Source of the DNA: CAYMUC01 sp964471865
GTDB taxonomy: Bacteria > Actinomycetota > Acidimicrobiia > Acidimicrobiales > Ilumatobacteraceae
Length of the DNA stretch: 39,575 nucleotides
Assembly: GCA_964471865.1 (NCBI GenBank)
Contig: CAYYHU010000021.1
Coordinates: forward strand, 1 to 39,575
Reading direction: 5' to 3'
Every line of letters starts with the position of its first letter. The stretch's first letter is position 1. Position numbers and translations under genes: made by a program. Under the pieces are notes generated by a model. It had not been told where the DNA came from. It saw nothing but the letters and a program-made list of their open reading frames with translations, and made no database searches. Below, in pieces: positions 25,420 to 33,053 of this stretch.

Positions 25420-26810
25420 TGCGTCGACGCACTCTCGTCGTGGGCGCAGGAAGCGCCGGGTGTGTGGTCGCGGCGCGTCTGAGCGAGGATCCCACCCATG
25501 ACGTGGTGGTGATCGAAACCGGTCCCGATCATATGAGTTCGGGGTCTGTCGAGGAGCCCGCGGCGATCACCGGAGCGTCGTTTTTCGAAGCCTGTGCGGA
25601 ACCGGGACGCCTTCATGAGGATCTCTGGTCGATCCCGGTCGTAGGAGCGGACACCCGACCCTATGGCCGGGGTCGCGGAGTCGGCGGATCGTCTTCGGTG
25701 AACGCGATGGTCGCGTTGACGGGTCATGGCGAGGACTACGACGCCTGGGAGCGGGACTACGGCTGCGAGGGATGGGGCGCCGATGTGATGATGCCGGTTC
25801 TCGACGGGTTGCTGGCTCGGTGTCACCGTCCCGCCCCGGGTGAACTCGGAGGTCTCGACCGGGCGCTGCTCATCGCCGGTGCAACTCTGGGGGCCGAGCC
25901 GGTCACCTTGACCCGCGACGCCAACGGTCGGCGGATGTCGGCTGCGGCGATGATGCTGGATCCGGTCCGGGACCGACCGAATCTCACCGTGCGCCCCGAG
26001 GCCACGGTCGATCGGGTCCTCTTTCGGGGCGAGACCGCGGTCGGTGTGCGCCTCGTCGATGGCGAAGAGATCGAGGCCTCTGAAATCGTGCTGTGCGCCG
26101 GGGCTGTGCATTCCCCGGCGATTCTGAAACGGTCCGGGGTCGATCTCGAAGGTATTGGCGAGAACCTTCGAGATCACGCCTCGTGTGGGGTGACTCTGGC
26201 CTGGCGCGACCCTGTCGACCCGTCCTCACTCGCAGTCGGTGCCATCGCCCGGTTCTCCTCGGGCTTTGCCGCTGAGGATCTCCAGTTGTTGCCCTTGAAC
26301 CATCTCGGTCGTCACGCTTGCGGTTTTGGATCCCTGGCCGCGGCGTTGATGGTCACCCGATCCCGAGGTCGTCTCGTGATCGACCCCGAGGATGCCGGGG
26401 TGCACCCGGTACTCGAACTACGACTTCTCGACGATGAACGCGACCGTCTCGCGATGCTCGAAGGGGTGCGTCGGCTTCGTGAGGTGCTCGAGCATCCGGC
26501 GCTCACCACGCTCGTGACCGGGATGTATCTCGACGATGTCGGGACTCCGCTCGACAGCCTCGGTGACGACCCTGACGCGATCGACACCTGGGTCCGTTCT
26601 CGTACGGGTGATTACGTCCATGCGTCGGGAACGTGTCGTATGGGTCCCGTCGAAGATCCAACAGCGGTGGTGGACACGCGATGTCGGGTTCATGGGACCC
26701 GAGGTGTGCGGGTGGTCGACGCGTCCGTCATGCCGACAGTGCCGCGTGCCAACACGCATCTTCCTGTCACCGCTCTCGCCGAGGTGGCGATGCGACGCTG
26801 GCGCGACTGA
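25419..26810 (+). CDS. GMC family FAD-dependent oxidoreductase
   Basis: A 463-residue flavoprotein. The FAD dinucleotide motif is VVGAGSAGCVVAARLSED near the N-terminus. GMC signature 1 is GRGRGVGGSSSVNAMV and signature 2 is VLCAGAVHSPAILKRSGV. The active-site pair is likely the histidine in YVHASGTCRMGP and that in ANTHLPVTALAE. It is shorter than most GMC enzymes (500-560), similar in size to MftG of the mycofactocin system, but no mft genes are visible, so I do not use that name. GTG at 25416 is an alternative start. It overlaps the SDR gene. Confidence 0.92.
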   Translation: MRRRTLVVGAGSAGCVVAARLSEDPTHDVVVIETGPDHMSSGSVEEPAAITGASFFEACAEPGRLHEDLWSIPVVGADTRPYGRGRGVGGSSSVNAMVALTGHGEDYDAWERDYGCEGWGADVMMPVLDGLLARCHRPAPGELGGLDRALLIAGATLGAEPVTLTRDANGRRMSAAAMMLDPVRDRPNLTVRPEATVDRVLFRGETAVGVRLVDGEEIEASEIVLCAGAVHSPAILKRSGVDLEGIGENLRDHASCGVTLAWRDPVDPSSLAVGAIARFSSGFAAEDLQLLPLNHLGRHACGFGSLAAALMVTRSRGRLVIDPEDAGVHPVLELRLLDDERDRLAMLEGVRRLREVLEHPALTTLVTGMYLDDVGTPLDSLGDDPDAIDTWVRSRTGDYVHASGTCRMGPVEDPTAVVDTRCRVHGTRGVRVVDASVMPTVPRANTHLPVTALAEVAMRRWRD

Positions 26811-26851
26811 TCTCGACGGCGCTCGAGAGTCAGCAACGTGCGACAGGCATC

Positions 26852-26869
26852 GCCGTGTCAGGTCACGGC
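26852..26869. terminator. Candidate bidirectional terminator hairpin
   Basis: GCCGTG-TCAGGT-CACGGC is a perfect 6-bp stem between the convergent GMC and WS/DGAT genes and overlaps the last codons of the latter. No T-tract. Confidence 0.35.
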
Positions 26870-28345
26870 AGCGAGAAGTTCATCACGAGACGCGTGAAGG
26901 TCGTCGATGAGATCCCACAGATCGGGAACCAGGTTCCGGCATGCCACCAGGCCGAAATCGAGGCGTCCGCAGTAGCTCTGAACGGTCATGTTGAGTCCCT
27001 GGCCGTCGGCCACGGCCGAGACGGGATAGAAGTGCTCGAGTCGGGCGCCAGCGGAATACAGCGGCTCGGAGGGACCGGGAACGTTGGAGATGATCAGGTT
27101 GAACGGCGGTTGGAGCCGGTCCGCAATGCGAAGTCGGGAGTACATCCGCATCGCACGCGCCGCGATCGCCGGGGGAGCGAATTGGGTGAAGTCCATGAGT
27201 GATTCCGCCGGTATGGCGTCGAAATCGGCCTTGGCTCGAGTCATCGAGGCCCGGACACGGTCGAGTCGAGCCATGGGATCGGCGAGATCCGTGGCGAGAT
27301 CGGCCAGAAGCGCCGAAACCCGGTTGCGGTACGTGTCGCCGTCACCTTTGGAGCGCACGCTCACAGGAACCATGGCGATGAGTGGTTCGGCTGGGAGGGC
27401 GTCGTGTCTCAGCAGGTAGCGCCGTAATGCTCCCGAGCACAACGCCATCACCACATCGTTGAACGTGCATCCGACCTGTCGACGAATGTCGCGGGCGTCC
27501 TCGAGGGGGATCGATGTATGGGCGAAGCGACGATGACCCGAGATGGGGCGGTTCCACGGAGTCCGCGGCGCCGTCACGGGCGGAAGGGCTGGGGGGCGAT
27601 CGGTGACGGTGCCGTAGTCGGCGCGCAGGCGACGCCGGAGTTCGCGACCGAGCGGTCCGGGCATGGGTTGAGCCAGGAGGTCGGCCATGGCGCGAACGCT
27701 GCCGGAATGAGTGTTCGCTGCGATCTCGCGCAGCGTGCGAACTGACAGCCGCACCAACTTCTCGGGCCGCTTCAGGTATTCACGCATCGTCAGCGACAGC
27801 AGTTCACCATCGGTGGGCACCGGATCGGGTTGCACCCCGGCCACCGTGCCGCTGGGGCGATGGTGCGGGTCGGTGTCGAGGAGCGCAGCGAGCAGCATGG
27901 CGCCTGATGCACCATCGATCGTCGCGTGATGGATCTTGGTCAACTGCGCGATCGTGGCGCCCCCATCGACTCCTTCGAGGATGTAGAGCTCCCACAGCGG
28001 GCGACTGCGATCGAGGGGCCGGGCGATCAAGCGGCTCACGACATCGGCGAGCTGGCGCGGTGTACCCGGGGGTGGGACCGCAGCATGGCGAATGTGGAAG
28101 TCGACATCGAAGGTGGGATCCACGATCCAATACGGAAGATCGAGGCCGAAGGGAACCTCGACGAGGCGGCGTCGAAAGGGTTCGAGTTGATCGAGGCGCT
28201 CGAGGACGAGATCCCGGGTTGCATCCACACCGGCGCCGCCCGCAGTCGAGGTCGCATCGAAGAGGTTCAGTGAGCAGACATGGCCGTAGGTCGTGGGACC
28301 CTCCATGTTCAAGAAGCTGACGTCGACGCCGCTCAGCTGCCGCAT
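26858..28345 (-). CDS. Wax ester synthase / diacylglycerol acyltransferase (WS/DGAT)
   Basis: A 495-residue acyltransferase of the bacterial WS/DGAT family, which makes triacylglycerols or wax esters from acyl-CoA at the membrane or lipid-body surface. The active-site HHxxxDG is at residues 139-145 (KIHHATIDGAS). The N-terminal LSGVDVSFLNMEGPTTYGHV and the C-terminal FNLIISNVPGPSEPLYSAGA, GQGLNMTVQSYCGRLDFGL are family marks. TACGCT at 28352-28357 lies 6 bp before the ATG at 28345 and supports the start. It suggests storage-lipid formation in this organism. It is divergent from the MBL-fold gene. Confidence 0.94.
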   Translation of the reverse strand: MRQLSGVDVSFLNMEGPTTYGHVCSLNLFDATSTAGGAGVDATRDLVLERLDQLEPFRRRLVEVPFGLDLPYWIVDPTFDVDFHIRHAAVPPPGTPRQLADVVSRLIARPLDRSRPLWELYILEGVDGGATIAQLTKIHHATIDGASGAMLLAALLDTDPHHRPSGTVAGVQPDPVPTDGELLSLTMREYLKRPEKLVRLSVRTLREIAANTHSGSVRAMADLLAQPMPGPLGRELRRRLRADYGTVTDRPPALPPVTAPRTPWNRPISGHRRFAHTSIPLEDARDIRRQVGCTFNDVVMALCSGALRRYLLRHDALPAEPLIAMVPVSVRSKGDGDTYRNRVSALLADLATDLADPMARLDRVRASMTRAKADFDAIPAESLMDFTQFAPPAIAARAMRMYSRLRIADRLQPPFNLIISNVPGPSEPLYSAGARLEHFYPVSAVADGQGLNMTVQSYCGRLDFGLVACRNLVPDLWDLIDDLHASRDELLAAVT

Positions 28346-28351
28346 CGGCGC

Positions 28352-28357
28352 AGCGTA
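28352..28357 (-). promoter_or_regulatory. -10 box of the WS/DGAT gene (leaderless)
   Basis: TACGCT on the minus strand with a 6-bp spacer to the ATG at 28345. Confidence 0.45.
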
Positions 28358-28456
28358 TGGTGTATTTCTGCGAAGTGCAGTACCGGAGCCTGGATCCCGC
28401 GAAACTTCGATGCATGGAGGGTGCTCGGGTGAACGGGGCGGGCGTGGAGCTCGAAT

Positions 28457-29425
28457 GTGGGGGCGATCGGGCAGACTGATCACGTGCGGACGCCATGGAC
28501 GGGACCCCGTGGGCTCGAGGACCTCGGCCACGGATGTCATGCGTATCTCCAACCCGATGGTGGTTGGGGATGGAGTAACGCCGGGTTGATCGTGGGCGAT
28601 GGCGTCTCGATGCTCGTGGACACGCTGTTCGATCTTCGCCTGACCCATCACATGCTCGACGACATGGCGCCTTTCGTGAAGGCATCCCCGATCGCCACGG
28701 TGGTCAACACCCATGCCAACGGCGATCACTGTTACGGCAATCAGGCGCTGTCGGGAGTCGAGATCGTCGCCACGACGGCGGCAGCGGCCGAGATGGAAGA
28801 GGTCCCGCCCGAGTTGCTCGCCGCCTTGTGTGCTGATCCGGGTGACATCGGAGAGTTGTTTCGTGGGTTCTTCGGTGAGTTCGATTTCACCGGTCTCGAA
28901 CTGACCCCTCCCACCAGAACCTTCGAGGGTCGTCTCGAACTCGACATCGGTGGTCGAAGTGTCGAACTCGTGGAGGTCGGCCCGGCTCATACCCGCGGTG
29001 ACGCCCTCGTCGTGGTCCCCGATGCGCGCACGGTGTTCACCGGAGACATCCTCTTCGTCGGCGGAACTCCCATCGTGTGGGCGGGGCCGTTGTCACGTTG
29101 GATCGCGGCCTGTGATCTGATTCTCGACCTCGATGTCGATGTGGTCGTACCCGGTCACGGACCCGTGACCGATCGCAGCGGTGTCGTGGCCGTGCGCGAC
29201 TATCTCGCTTTCGTCGAGAGTGAAGCCACCGCCCGGTTCCACGCCGGATTCGACGCTTTCGATGCGGCGCGTGACATCGCGCTCGGGGAATTCGGTGACC
29301 TGGGTGAATTCGGCCGGATCAGCGTCAACGTGGAGGCGGTGTTTCGGTCTCTCGATCCTCATCACCGCAGTCCGGACGTGGTCGAACAGTTCCGTCGTAT
29401 GGCCGCGATCGAACAGGGCCGTTGA
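28457..29425 (+). CDS. MBL-fold metallo-hydrolase
   Basis: A metallo-beta-lactamase-fold protein of up to 322 residues. The metal motif reads THANGDHCYGN, so the second histidine of HxHxDH is replaced by Asn, a variant met in a known subgroup of this superfamily. Other ligands are in GPAHTRGDALVV (His), VFTGDILF (Asp) and VPGHGPV (His). QPDGGWGWSNAGLIVGDG is typical near the N-terminus. The start may be GTG at 28457 (GGAG 7 bp ahead) or GTG at 28484. The stop overlaps or abuts the start of the lycopene cyclase gene, so they form an operon. The substrate is unknown. Confidence 0.86.
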   Translation: MGAIGQTDHVRTPWTGPRGLEDLGHGCHAYLQPDGGWGWSNAGLIVGDGVSMLVDTLFDLRLTHHMLDDMAPFVKASPIATVVNTHANGDHCYGNQALSGVEIVATTAAAAEMEEVPPELLAALCADPGDIGELFRGFFGEFDFTGLELTPPTRTFEGRLELDIGGRSVELVEVGPAHTRGDALVVVPDARTVFTGDILFVGGTPIVWAGPLSRWIAACDLILDLDVDVVVPGHGPVTDRSGVVAVRDYLAFVESEATARFHAGFDAFDAARDIALGEFGDLGEFGRISVNVEAVFRSLDPHHRSPDVVEQFRRMAAIEQGR

Positions 29426-29427
29426 AG

Positions 29428-30750
29428 ATGGTGGGACTCGGAGCCCATCAGGGTGTGGTCTACGACGTCGCAGTCGTCGGGGCGGGGCCCGCTGGTCGCG
29501 GCCTCGCTGCAGCGATCAAGGATCGAGGTCGTGACGTGATCCTCGTCGATCCGGCGCCCCATGATCCGTGGCCGGCCACCTACGGCATGTGGCTCGATGA
29601 GGTTCCCTCGTGGGTCGGTGAACGGGTGGGAATCGAGTCTGTTGCACTGATGTCGCGGATCTGGGATCAGGTGACGGTGTGGGGTCGGCGACGTCACGAT
29701 CTGAAGCGTCCCTACGCCCGGGTCGACAACTCCGCACTCCACAGTGCGCTGGCGGACGTTCCAGCTCTGGCCGCTCGGGTTCATGGCCTCACGAGTCTGG
29801 GAACCACAGTGCTTGTGGACACCAGCCGTGGTGATCTCGAGGCCCGTCTCGTGGTCGACGCGACCGGTGTCGCAGGGCTGTCGGCCAAACCCCGCCAGCC
29901 GCGTGTCCAGGCGGCCTACGGCGTGGATGTGGCCTCGGGTGCAGTGTCTGGTGACTGGGACGCAGGTGCGTGTGTGTTGATGGACTGGCGACCCGGGCAC
30001 CAATCGAGTGGGGATGCGACGTTTTTGTACGTCCTGGATGATTCGGAGACGGTTCTGGTCGAGGAGACCTCACTGGCTCGGGCTCCGGCACTCCCTGTGG
30101 ATGAACTTCGCGAGCGGCTCACGAACCGACTCGGGTTCGATCCGAGTTCGGGCGCGACGCGGATCGAACACGTGGCGATCGTGATGGATCTCGATCTTCC
30201 TCGTCCCGGTCTCACCCTGCCGTATGGTGCGGCAGCCTCGTTCGTGCATCCCGCAACCGGGTATTCCGTCACGGCATCGCTGTGTCGAGCCCCTGGTGTC
30301 GCCGCCGCCATCGATCGGGCCATGGACGCGTTGGTGACGTCTGAGTCGAGTTCCCCGTCGCGATTCCTGTCGAGATCCCGATCGAACTCCTCGCCAGCCC
30401 ATGACCTCACGGCTTCGCTGTGGCCGGCGGTCTGGTCGCGTTCAGCCCGACGGGTTCGGGCCCTCCACCGGATCGGCCTCGAGGCGTTGGATCGTTTCGA
30501 TTCACATGACATCGCCGAATTCTTCGACGCGTTCTTCGATCTCGATACGAACGACTGGGCGGCCTATCTGTCGATCGATTCCTCGCCCCGGGAGGTTTCG
30601 TCCGCGATGCGAAAGGTCTTCAGTCGGGTTCCGGCGCGGTTGAAACGAACTCTGGTGACGGCGGGACCGCAGGCGCTGTGGCGCGGCGTCGGGCCGTTCG
30701 AATCGAACGGGACATGGCGAAACCCCATCCGATCATGGCGCACAGGGTGA
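29428..30750 (+). CDS. crtY: Lycopene cyclase (CrtY/CrtL type)
   Basis: A 440-residue flavoprotein that cyclises lycopene ends to beta-ionone rings. The FAD motif is VAVVGAGPAGRGLAAAI (14-30). Conserved CrtL-type motifs are PWPATYGMWLDEVP, RVQAAYGVDV, MDWR, VEETSLARAP, and FVHPATGYSV (272-281). Residues 305-323 form a Ser/Arg-rich stretch not usual in the family. ATG at 29428 or TTG at 29422 could start it. No other carotenoid genes lie in the window, so the pathway must be completed elsewhere. Its last 131 bp overlap SURF1 on the other strand. Confidence 0.88.
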   Translation: MVGLGAHQGVVYDVAVVGAGPAGRGLAAAIKDRGRDVILVDPAPHDPWPATYGMWLDEVPSWVGERVGIESVALMSRIWDQVTVWGRRRHDLKRPYARVDNSALHSALADVPALAARVHGLTSLGTTVLVDTSRGDLEARLVVDATGVAGLSAKPRQPRVQAAYGVDVASGAVSGDWDAGACVLMDWRPGHQSSGDATFLYVLDDSETVLVEETSLARAPALPVDELRERLTNRLGFDPSSGATRIEHVAIVMDLDLPRPGLTLPYGAAASFVHPATGYSVTASLCRAPGVAAAIDRAMDALVTSESSSPSRFLSRSRSNSSPAHDLTASLWPAVWSRSARRVRALHRIGLEALDRFDSHDIAEFFDAFFDLDTNDWAAYLSIDSSPREVSSAMRKVFSRVPARLKRTLVTAGPQALWRGVGPFESNGTWRNPIRSWRTG

Positions 30751-31411
30751 ACAGCAGCCACTGGATCGCATACGAGAGGTGGGGGCCTTCGGACAACTCG
30801 GGCCGTGGTACAGGGACCAGAGTCGGGGGCTGACCGGGATCGCTTCGTTCCAGACTCACCGACCACGGGACCAATGCGTCGGCGAACTCGGGCGGCAATT
30901 GTCGGGCCAGTCGATCGAGATCGAGACGCTGCAGTTCGCTCAGTCGGCCCTCCTCGGGGTCGCGGGCCTGAGCAAAACCTCGGGTTTCACTGGTTCGCAG
31001 CAGACCAGCGATGGTCACATCCCCGGTATCGAGTTCGGGAACGGGTGCCGAGAGCGCGAGGAAACCGCGGGTGACGGCCACGACGCGACCGTCATCGGTC
31101 AGAACCGGAGTGACGATGTTTCGACCGGCCACGCCACCTTGGGAACGGTTGACGATGAAGACCTGATTCTCGGGGAGCCAGCGACCTCGCAGGATCACTG
31201 GAGCCCATTCGAGATCGCCGTCACGGGTGAGCACCTCGGCGAGAGGAGCGGGTGGATCCGCGGTTCGGTCCTCGACGATCGCGTTGAAGTCCTGGCGAGC
31301 ATCGAGGCGTTCGAGTTGCCACCGCGCAGCGGACAGCATCGCGACGCAGCCTCCGATCACGAGGAGGTGGAACACGATCCAACGAGGAGTCATCACGAAG
31401 CGACGCCACAC
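30620..31411 (-). CDS. SURF1 family cytochrome oxidase biogenesis protein
   Basis: A 263-residue protein with the SURF1 layout: an N-terminal membrane helix (WIVFHLLVIGGCVAMLSAARWQ), an extracytoplasmic domain (RGRWLPENQVFIVNR, VVAVTRGFLAL) and a C-terminal helix after SYAIQWLLFTLCAMIGWGF. SURF1 helps insert heme a into cytochrome c oxidase. I prefer GTG at 31411 because TACCGT lies 7 bp ahead; GTG at 31420 is possible. The second helix and tail (residues 220-263) are encoded opposite the end of crtY. No cox genes are adjacent. Confidence 0.9.
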   Translation of the reverse strand: MWRRFVMTPRWIVFHLLVIGGCVAMLSAARWQLERLDARQDFNAIVEDRTADPPAPLAEVLTRDGDLEWAPVILRGRWLPENQVFIVNRSQGGVAGRNIVTPVLTDDGRVVAVTRGFLALSAPVPELDTGDVTIAGLLRTSETRGFAQARDPEEGRLSELQRLDLDRLARQLPPEFADALVPWSVSLERSDPGQPPTLVPVPRPELSEGPHLSYAIQWLLFTLCAMIGWGFAMSRSIRTARRRATAPAVPPSPEFVSTAPEPD

Positions 31412-31418
31412 ACCTGTC

Positions 31419-31424
31419 ACGGTA
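31419..31424 (-). promoter_or_regulatory. -10 box of SURF1 gene (leaderless)
   Basis: TACCGT on the minus strand followed by 7 bp and the GTG at 31411. Confidence 0.4.
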
Positions 31425-31473
31425 TCGGCGTCTCACGGGGACGGCGCTGGTGTGCCAAGGTGGAGGTGTGGAC

Positions 31474-31956
31474 GTGGACAAGACCGATTTCGCCCTGCCC
31501 CACGACGACAAGATCGCGTGGATGATCGAAACCCACGGCTTCGCGATCGAAGCGGTTCCTGCTCGCGGGGATCTGGTTCCGCCGGTTCCCGGGTACACCT
31601 ACACCGTCGGACTGACCGCCGGAACCGGCTTTCCCGAGGTCACAGTCATGGGTTTGACTCCGGCTGCGGCTCGGGGCCTGATCGATCTCGTGGCCGATCT
31701 GGTGCGCAACGGCGTGGATCTCCCCTTGGGTGTGCCCTTGGTGGGGATTCTCGACAACGATCTTCGCTGCATCCTGGCGCCGGTGGAGATGAGCGAATGG
31801 TCGCCGATGTTCGCGACGGGCTGTGCATTCCATGGCGGTGACGACTTCGCGATGGTGCAGTTGTTGTGGCCGGATCGTCATGGGCTGTTGCCTCATGAGA
31901 TGGGCTTCGATGAGCGGCTTCGATACGCCCAACCGGTGATCGGTGCCATCGAGTGA
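31474..31956 (+). CDS. DUF4262 domain protein
   Basis: A 160-residue protein matching DUF4262: an N-terminal IAWMIETHGFAIEAV, then YTYTVGLTAGTGFPEVTVMGL, and a C-terminal FAMVQLLWPDRHGLLPHE. The family has no known function. I choose GTG at 31474 because GGAGG at 31462-31466 sits 7 bp ahead; GTGs at 31450 and 31468 are in frame. It is divergent from SURF1 and overlaps the next gene by 14 bp if that one begins at 31943. Confidence 0.8.
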   Translation: MDKTDFALPHDDKIAWMIETHGFAIEAVPARGDLVPPVPGYTYTVGLTAGTGFPEVTVMGLTPAAARGLIDLVADLVRNGVDLPLGVPLVGILDNDLRCILAPVEMSEWSPMFATGCAFHGGDDFAMVQLLWPDRHGLLPHEMGFDERLRYAQPVIGAIE

Positions 31957-32632
31957 CATCGTTGCTGCCCCGGTGACATCACCGGGCGAGGATCTCGTTC
32001 GGATCGGCGCAACCGCCGCTGTCGGCCCGGTCGAGTCGCTGCTGCGAGCCGCTGTGGAGCGGCGCCCGAGTGGAACGCTGCTGCCCGCCAAGGTCACCGC
32101 TGAGATCCTCGACCACTACGGCATACCTCATGCTCACAGCATCGGAGTTCGATCCCGTGATCACGCCGTAGAGATGGCTGAGGAACTCCGCTGGCCCGTG
32201 ATGATGAGTTCGACTCGGTGGAGTCCTGACCGAGGTGACGTTTCGCGATCCCATCGGGGGCCCCTGTCGTCTCCCGAGGAGGTGATCTCGGCCTGGGACG
32301 ATCTCGTGAGGATTCACGGCCCTCGGGGAGTGGTCGAGGCCGTCATGGCGCGAGCGCTACCCGTGAGCGTGGGGGCCGTGGAGTTCTCGGGCTCCTGGCG
32401 CCGGGAGCCCGACGGTTCCCTTGGCGCCAACGTGGACACAGTCGTCGAGGTCTCGACCCCTGGGGCGGACTCGCCGATCACTGCGGCGATGATCGGGCTC
32501 ATGAGGGCCCATCCGATGATCGATGTGATCGAGGTGCATCGTGGTCTGGTCGATTCGGGAGCGTGGTGGATACTCGAGACGTCGATCCACGCCGTACCCC
32601 TCAAGCCCCAGGGCATGGCCGCCGACTCCTGA
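31943..32632 (+). CDS. Divergent ATP-grasp-like protein (ADP-forming acyl-CoA synthetase beta-like)
   Basis: A protein of up to 229 residues. The segment GTLLPAKVTAEILDHYGIP, then SRDHAVEMAEELRWPVMMSS, follows the order of ATP-grasp_5 domains of ADP-forming acyl-CoA synthetases (A-K-x-LL-x-YGIP ... A-x-E-IG-YPVVLK). The lysine expected after the PVVL strand is missing (MMSS), and the C-terminal metal-binding D-x-N-P region is not recognisable (ILETSIHAVPL instead). It may therefore be a non-catalytic relative. GTG at 31943 or 31973 could be the start. The assignment is tentative and rests on motif order alone. Confidence 0.5.
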   Translation: MPSSDIVAAPVTSPGEDLVRIGATAAVGPVESLLRAAVERRPSGTLLPAKVTAEILDHYGIPHAHSIGVRSRDHAVEMAEELRWPVMMSSTRWSPDRGDVSRSHRGPLSSPEEVISAWDDLVRIHGPRGVVEAVMARALPVSVGAVEFSGSWRREPDGSLGANVDTVVEVSTPGADSPITAAMIGLMRAHPMIDVIEVHRGLVDSGAWWILETSIHAVPLKPQGMAADS

Positions 32633-32643
32633 GTCGATCTCGC

Positions 32644-32649
32644 TACGGT
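32644..32649 (+). promoter_or_regulatory. -10 box of the DCC-family gene (leaderless)
   Basis: TACGGT followed by 6 bp and ATG at 32656. It would allow transcription independent of the gene upstream. Confidence 0.45.
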
Positions 32650-32655
32650 GGGGGT

Positions 32656-33030
32656 ATGGCCGGACCGGTACTCGTCTACGACGGAGATTGTGGGTTCTGC
32701 ACCGCGACGGTTCGGTGGTGGGAGCGGCGTTCGCGAACGGCTCCCACCGTTGTCGCATGGCAGATGGCCGATCTCGAACGGCTCGGGCTCGACGCCGAGC
32801 GTTGTCAGGAGTCCGTGCAGTGGGTGGGCGCTGACGGCGACGTGAGCGAAGGTGCTGATGCGGTCGCGGCCGCCCTGGTCGCCGGAGGAGGGTTCTGGGT
32901 TCCGATCGGCCGGATCATGGCGTGGCCCGGGATCATCCATCTCGCTCGGTTCGTCTATCGGCTCGTGGCTCGGAATCGCCACCGTCTGCCCGGAGCGACG
33001 GGTTCGTGCGCCCTGGGCGGACGAACCTGA
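32656..33030 (+). CDS. DCC family thiol-disulfide oxidoreductase-like protein (DUF393)
   Basis: A 124-residue protein with the DCC motif VYDGDCGFCTATVRWW at residues 6-21, where the CxxC pair C12 and C15 resembles a thioredoxin-type active site. The GADAVAAAL segment and the C-terminal ARFVYRLVARNRHRLPG are also family marks. Substrates are not known. The gene lies just before the convergent saccharopine-dehydrogenase-like gene, with 23 bp between the stops. Confidence 0.88.
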   Translation: MAGPVLVYDGDCGFCTATVRWWERRSRTAPTVVAWQMADLERLGLDAERCQESVQWVGADGDVSEGADAVAAALVAGGGFWVPIGRIMAWPGIIHLARFVYRLVARNRHRLPGATGSCALGGRT

Positions 33031-33053
33031 GCGATCGGATCAGTGCACCCAGG

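Noticed and set aside
25419..26810. Mycofactocin-associated GMC oxidoreductase MftG.
   Set aside because: Size is similar, but no mftA-F genes or other mycofactocin marks are visible nearby.
28681..28760. The missing second histidine in HxHxDH of the MBL-fold protein as evidence of inactivation.
   Set aside because: The HANGDH form is a recurrent variant in an MBL-fold subgroup and the other ligands are intact.
28346..28990. An upstream extension of the WS/DGAT frame by 215 codons.
   Set aside because: It lies opposite the MBL-fold gene; homology and the leaderless -10 box both put the start at 28345.
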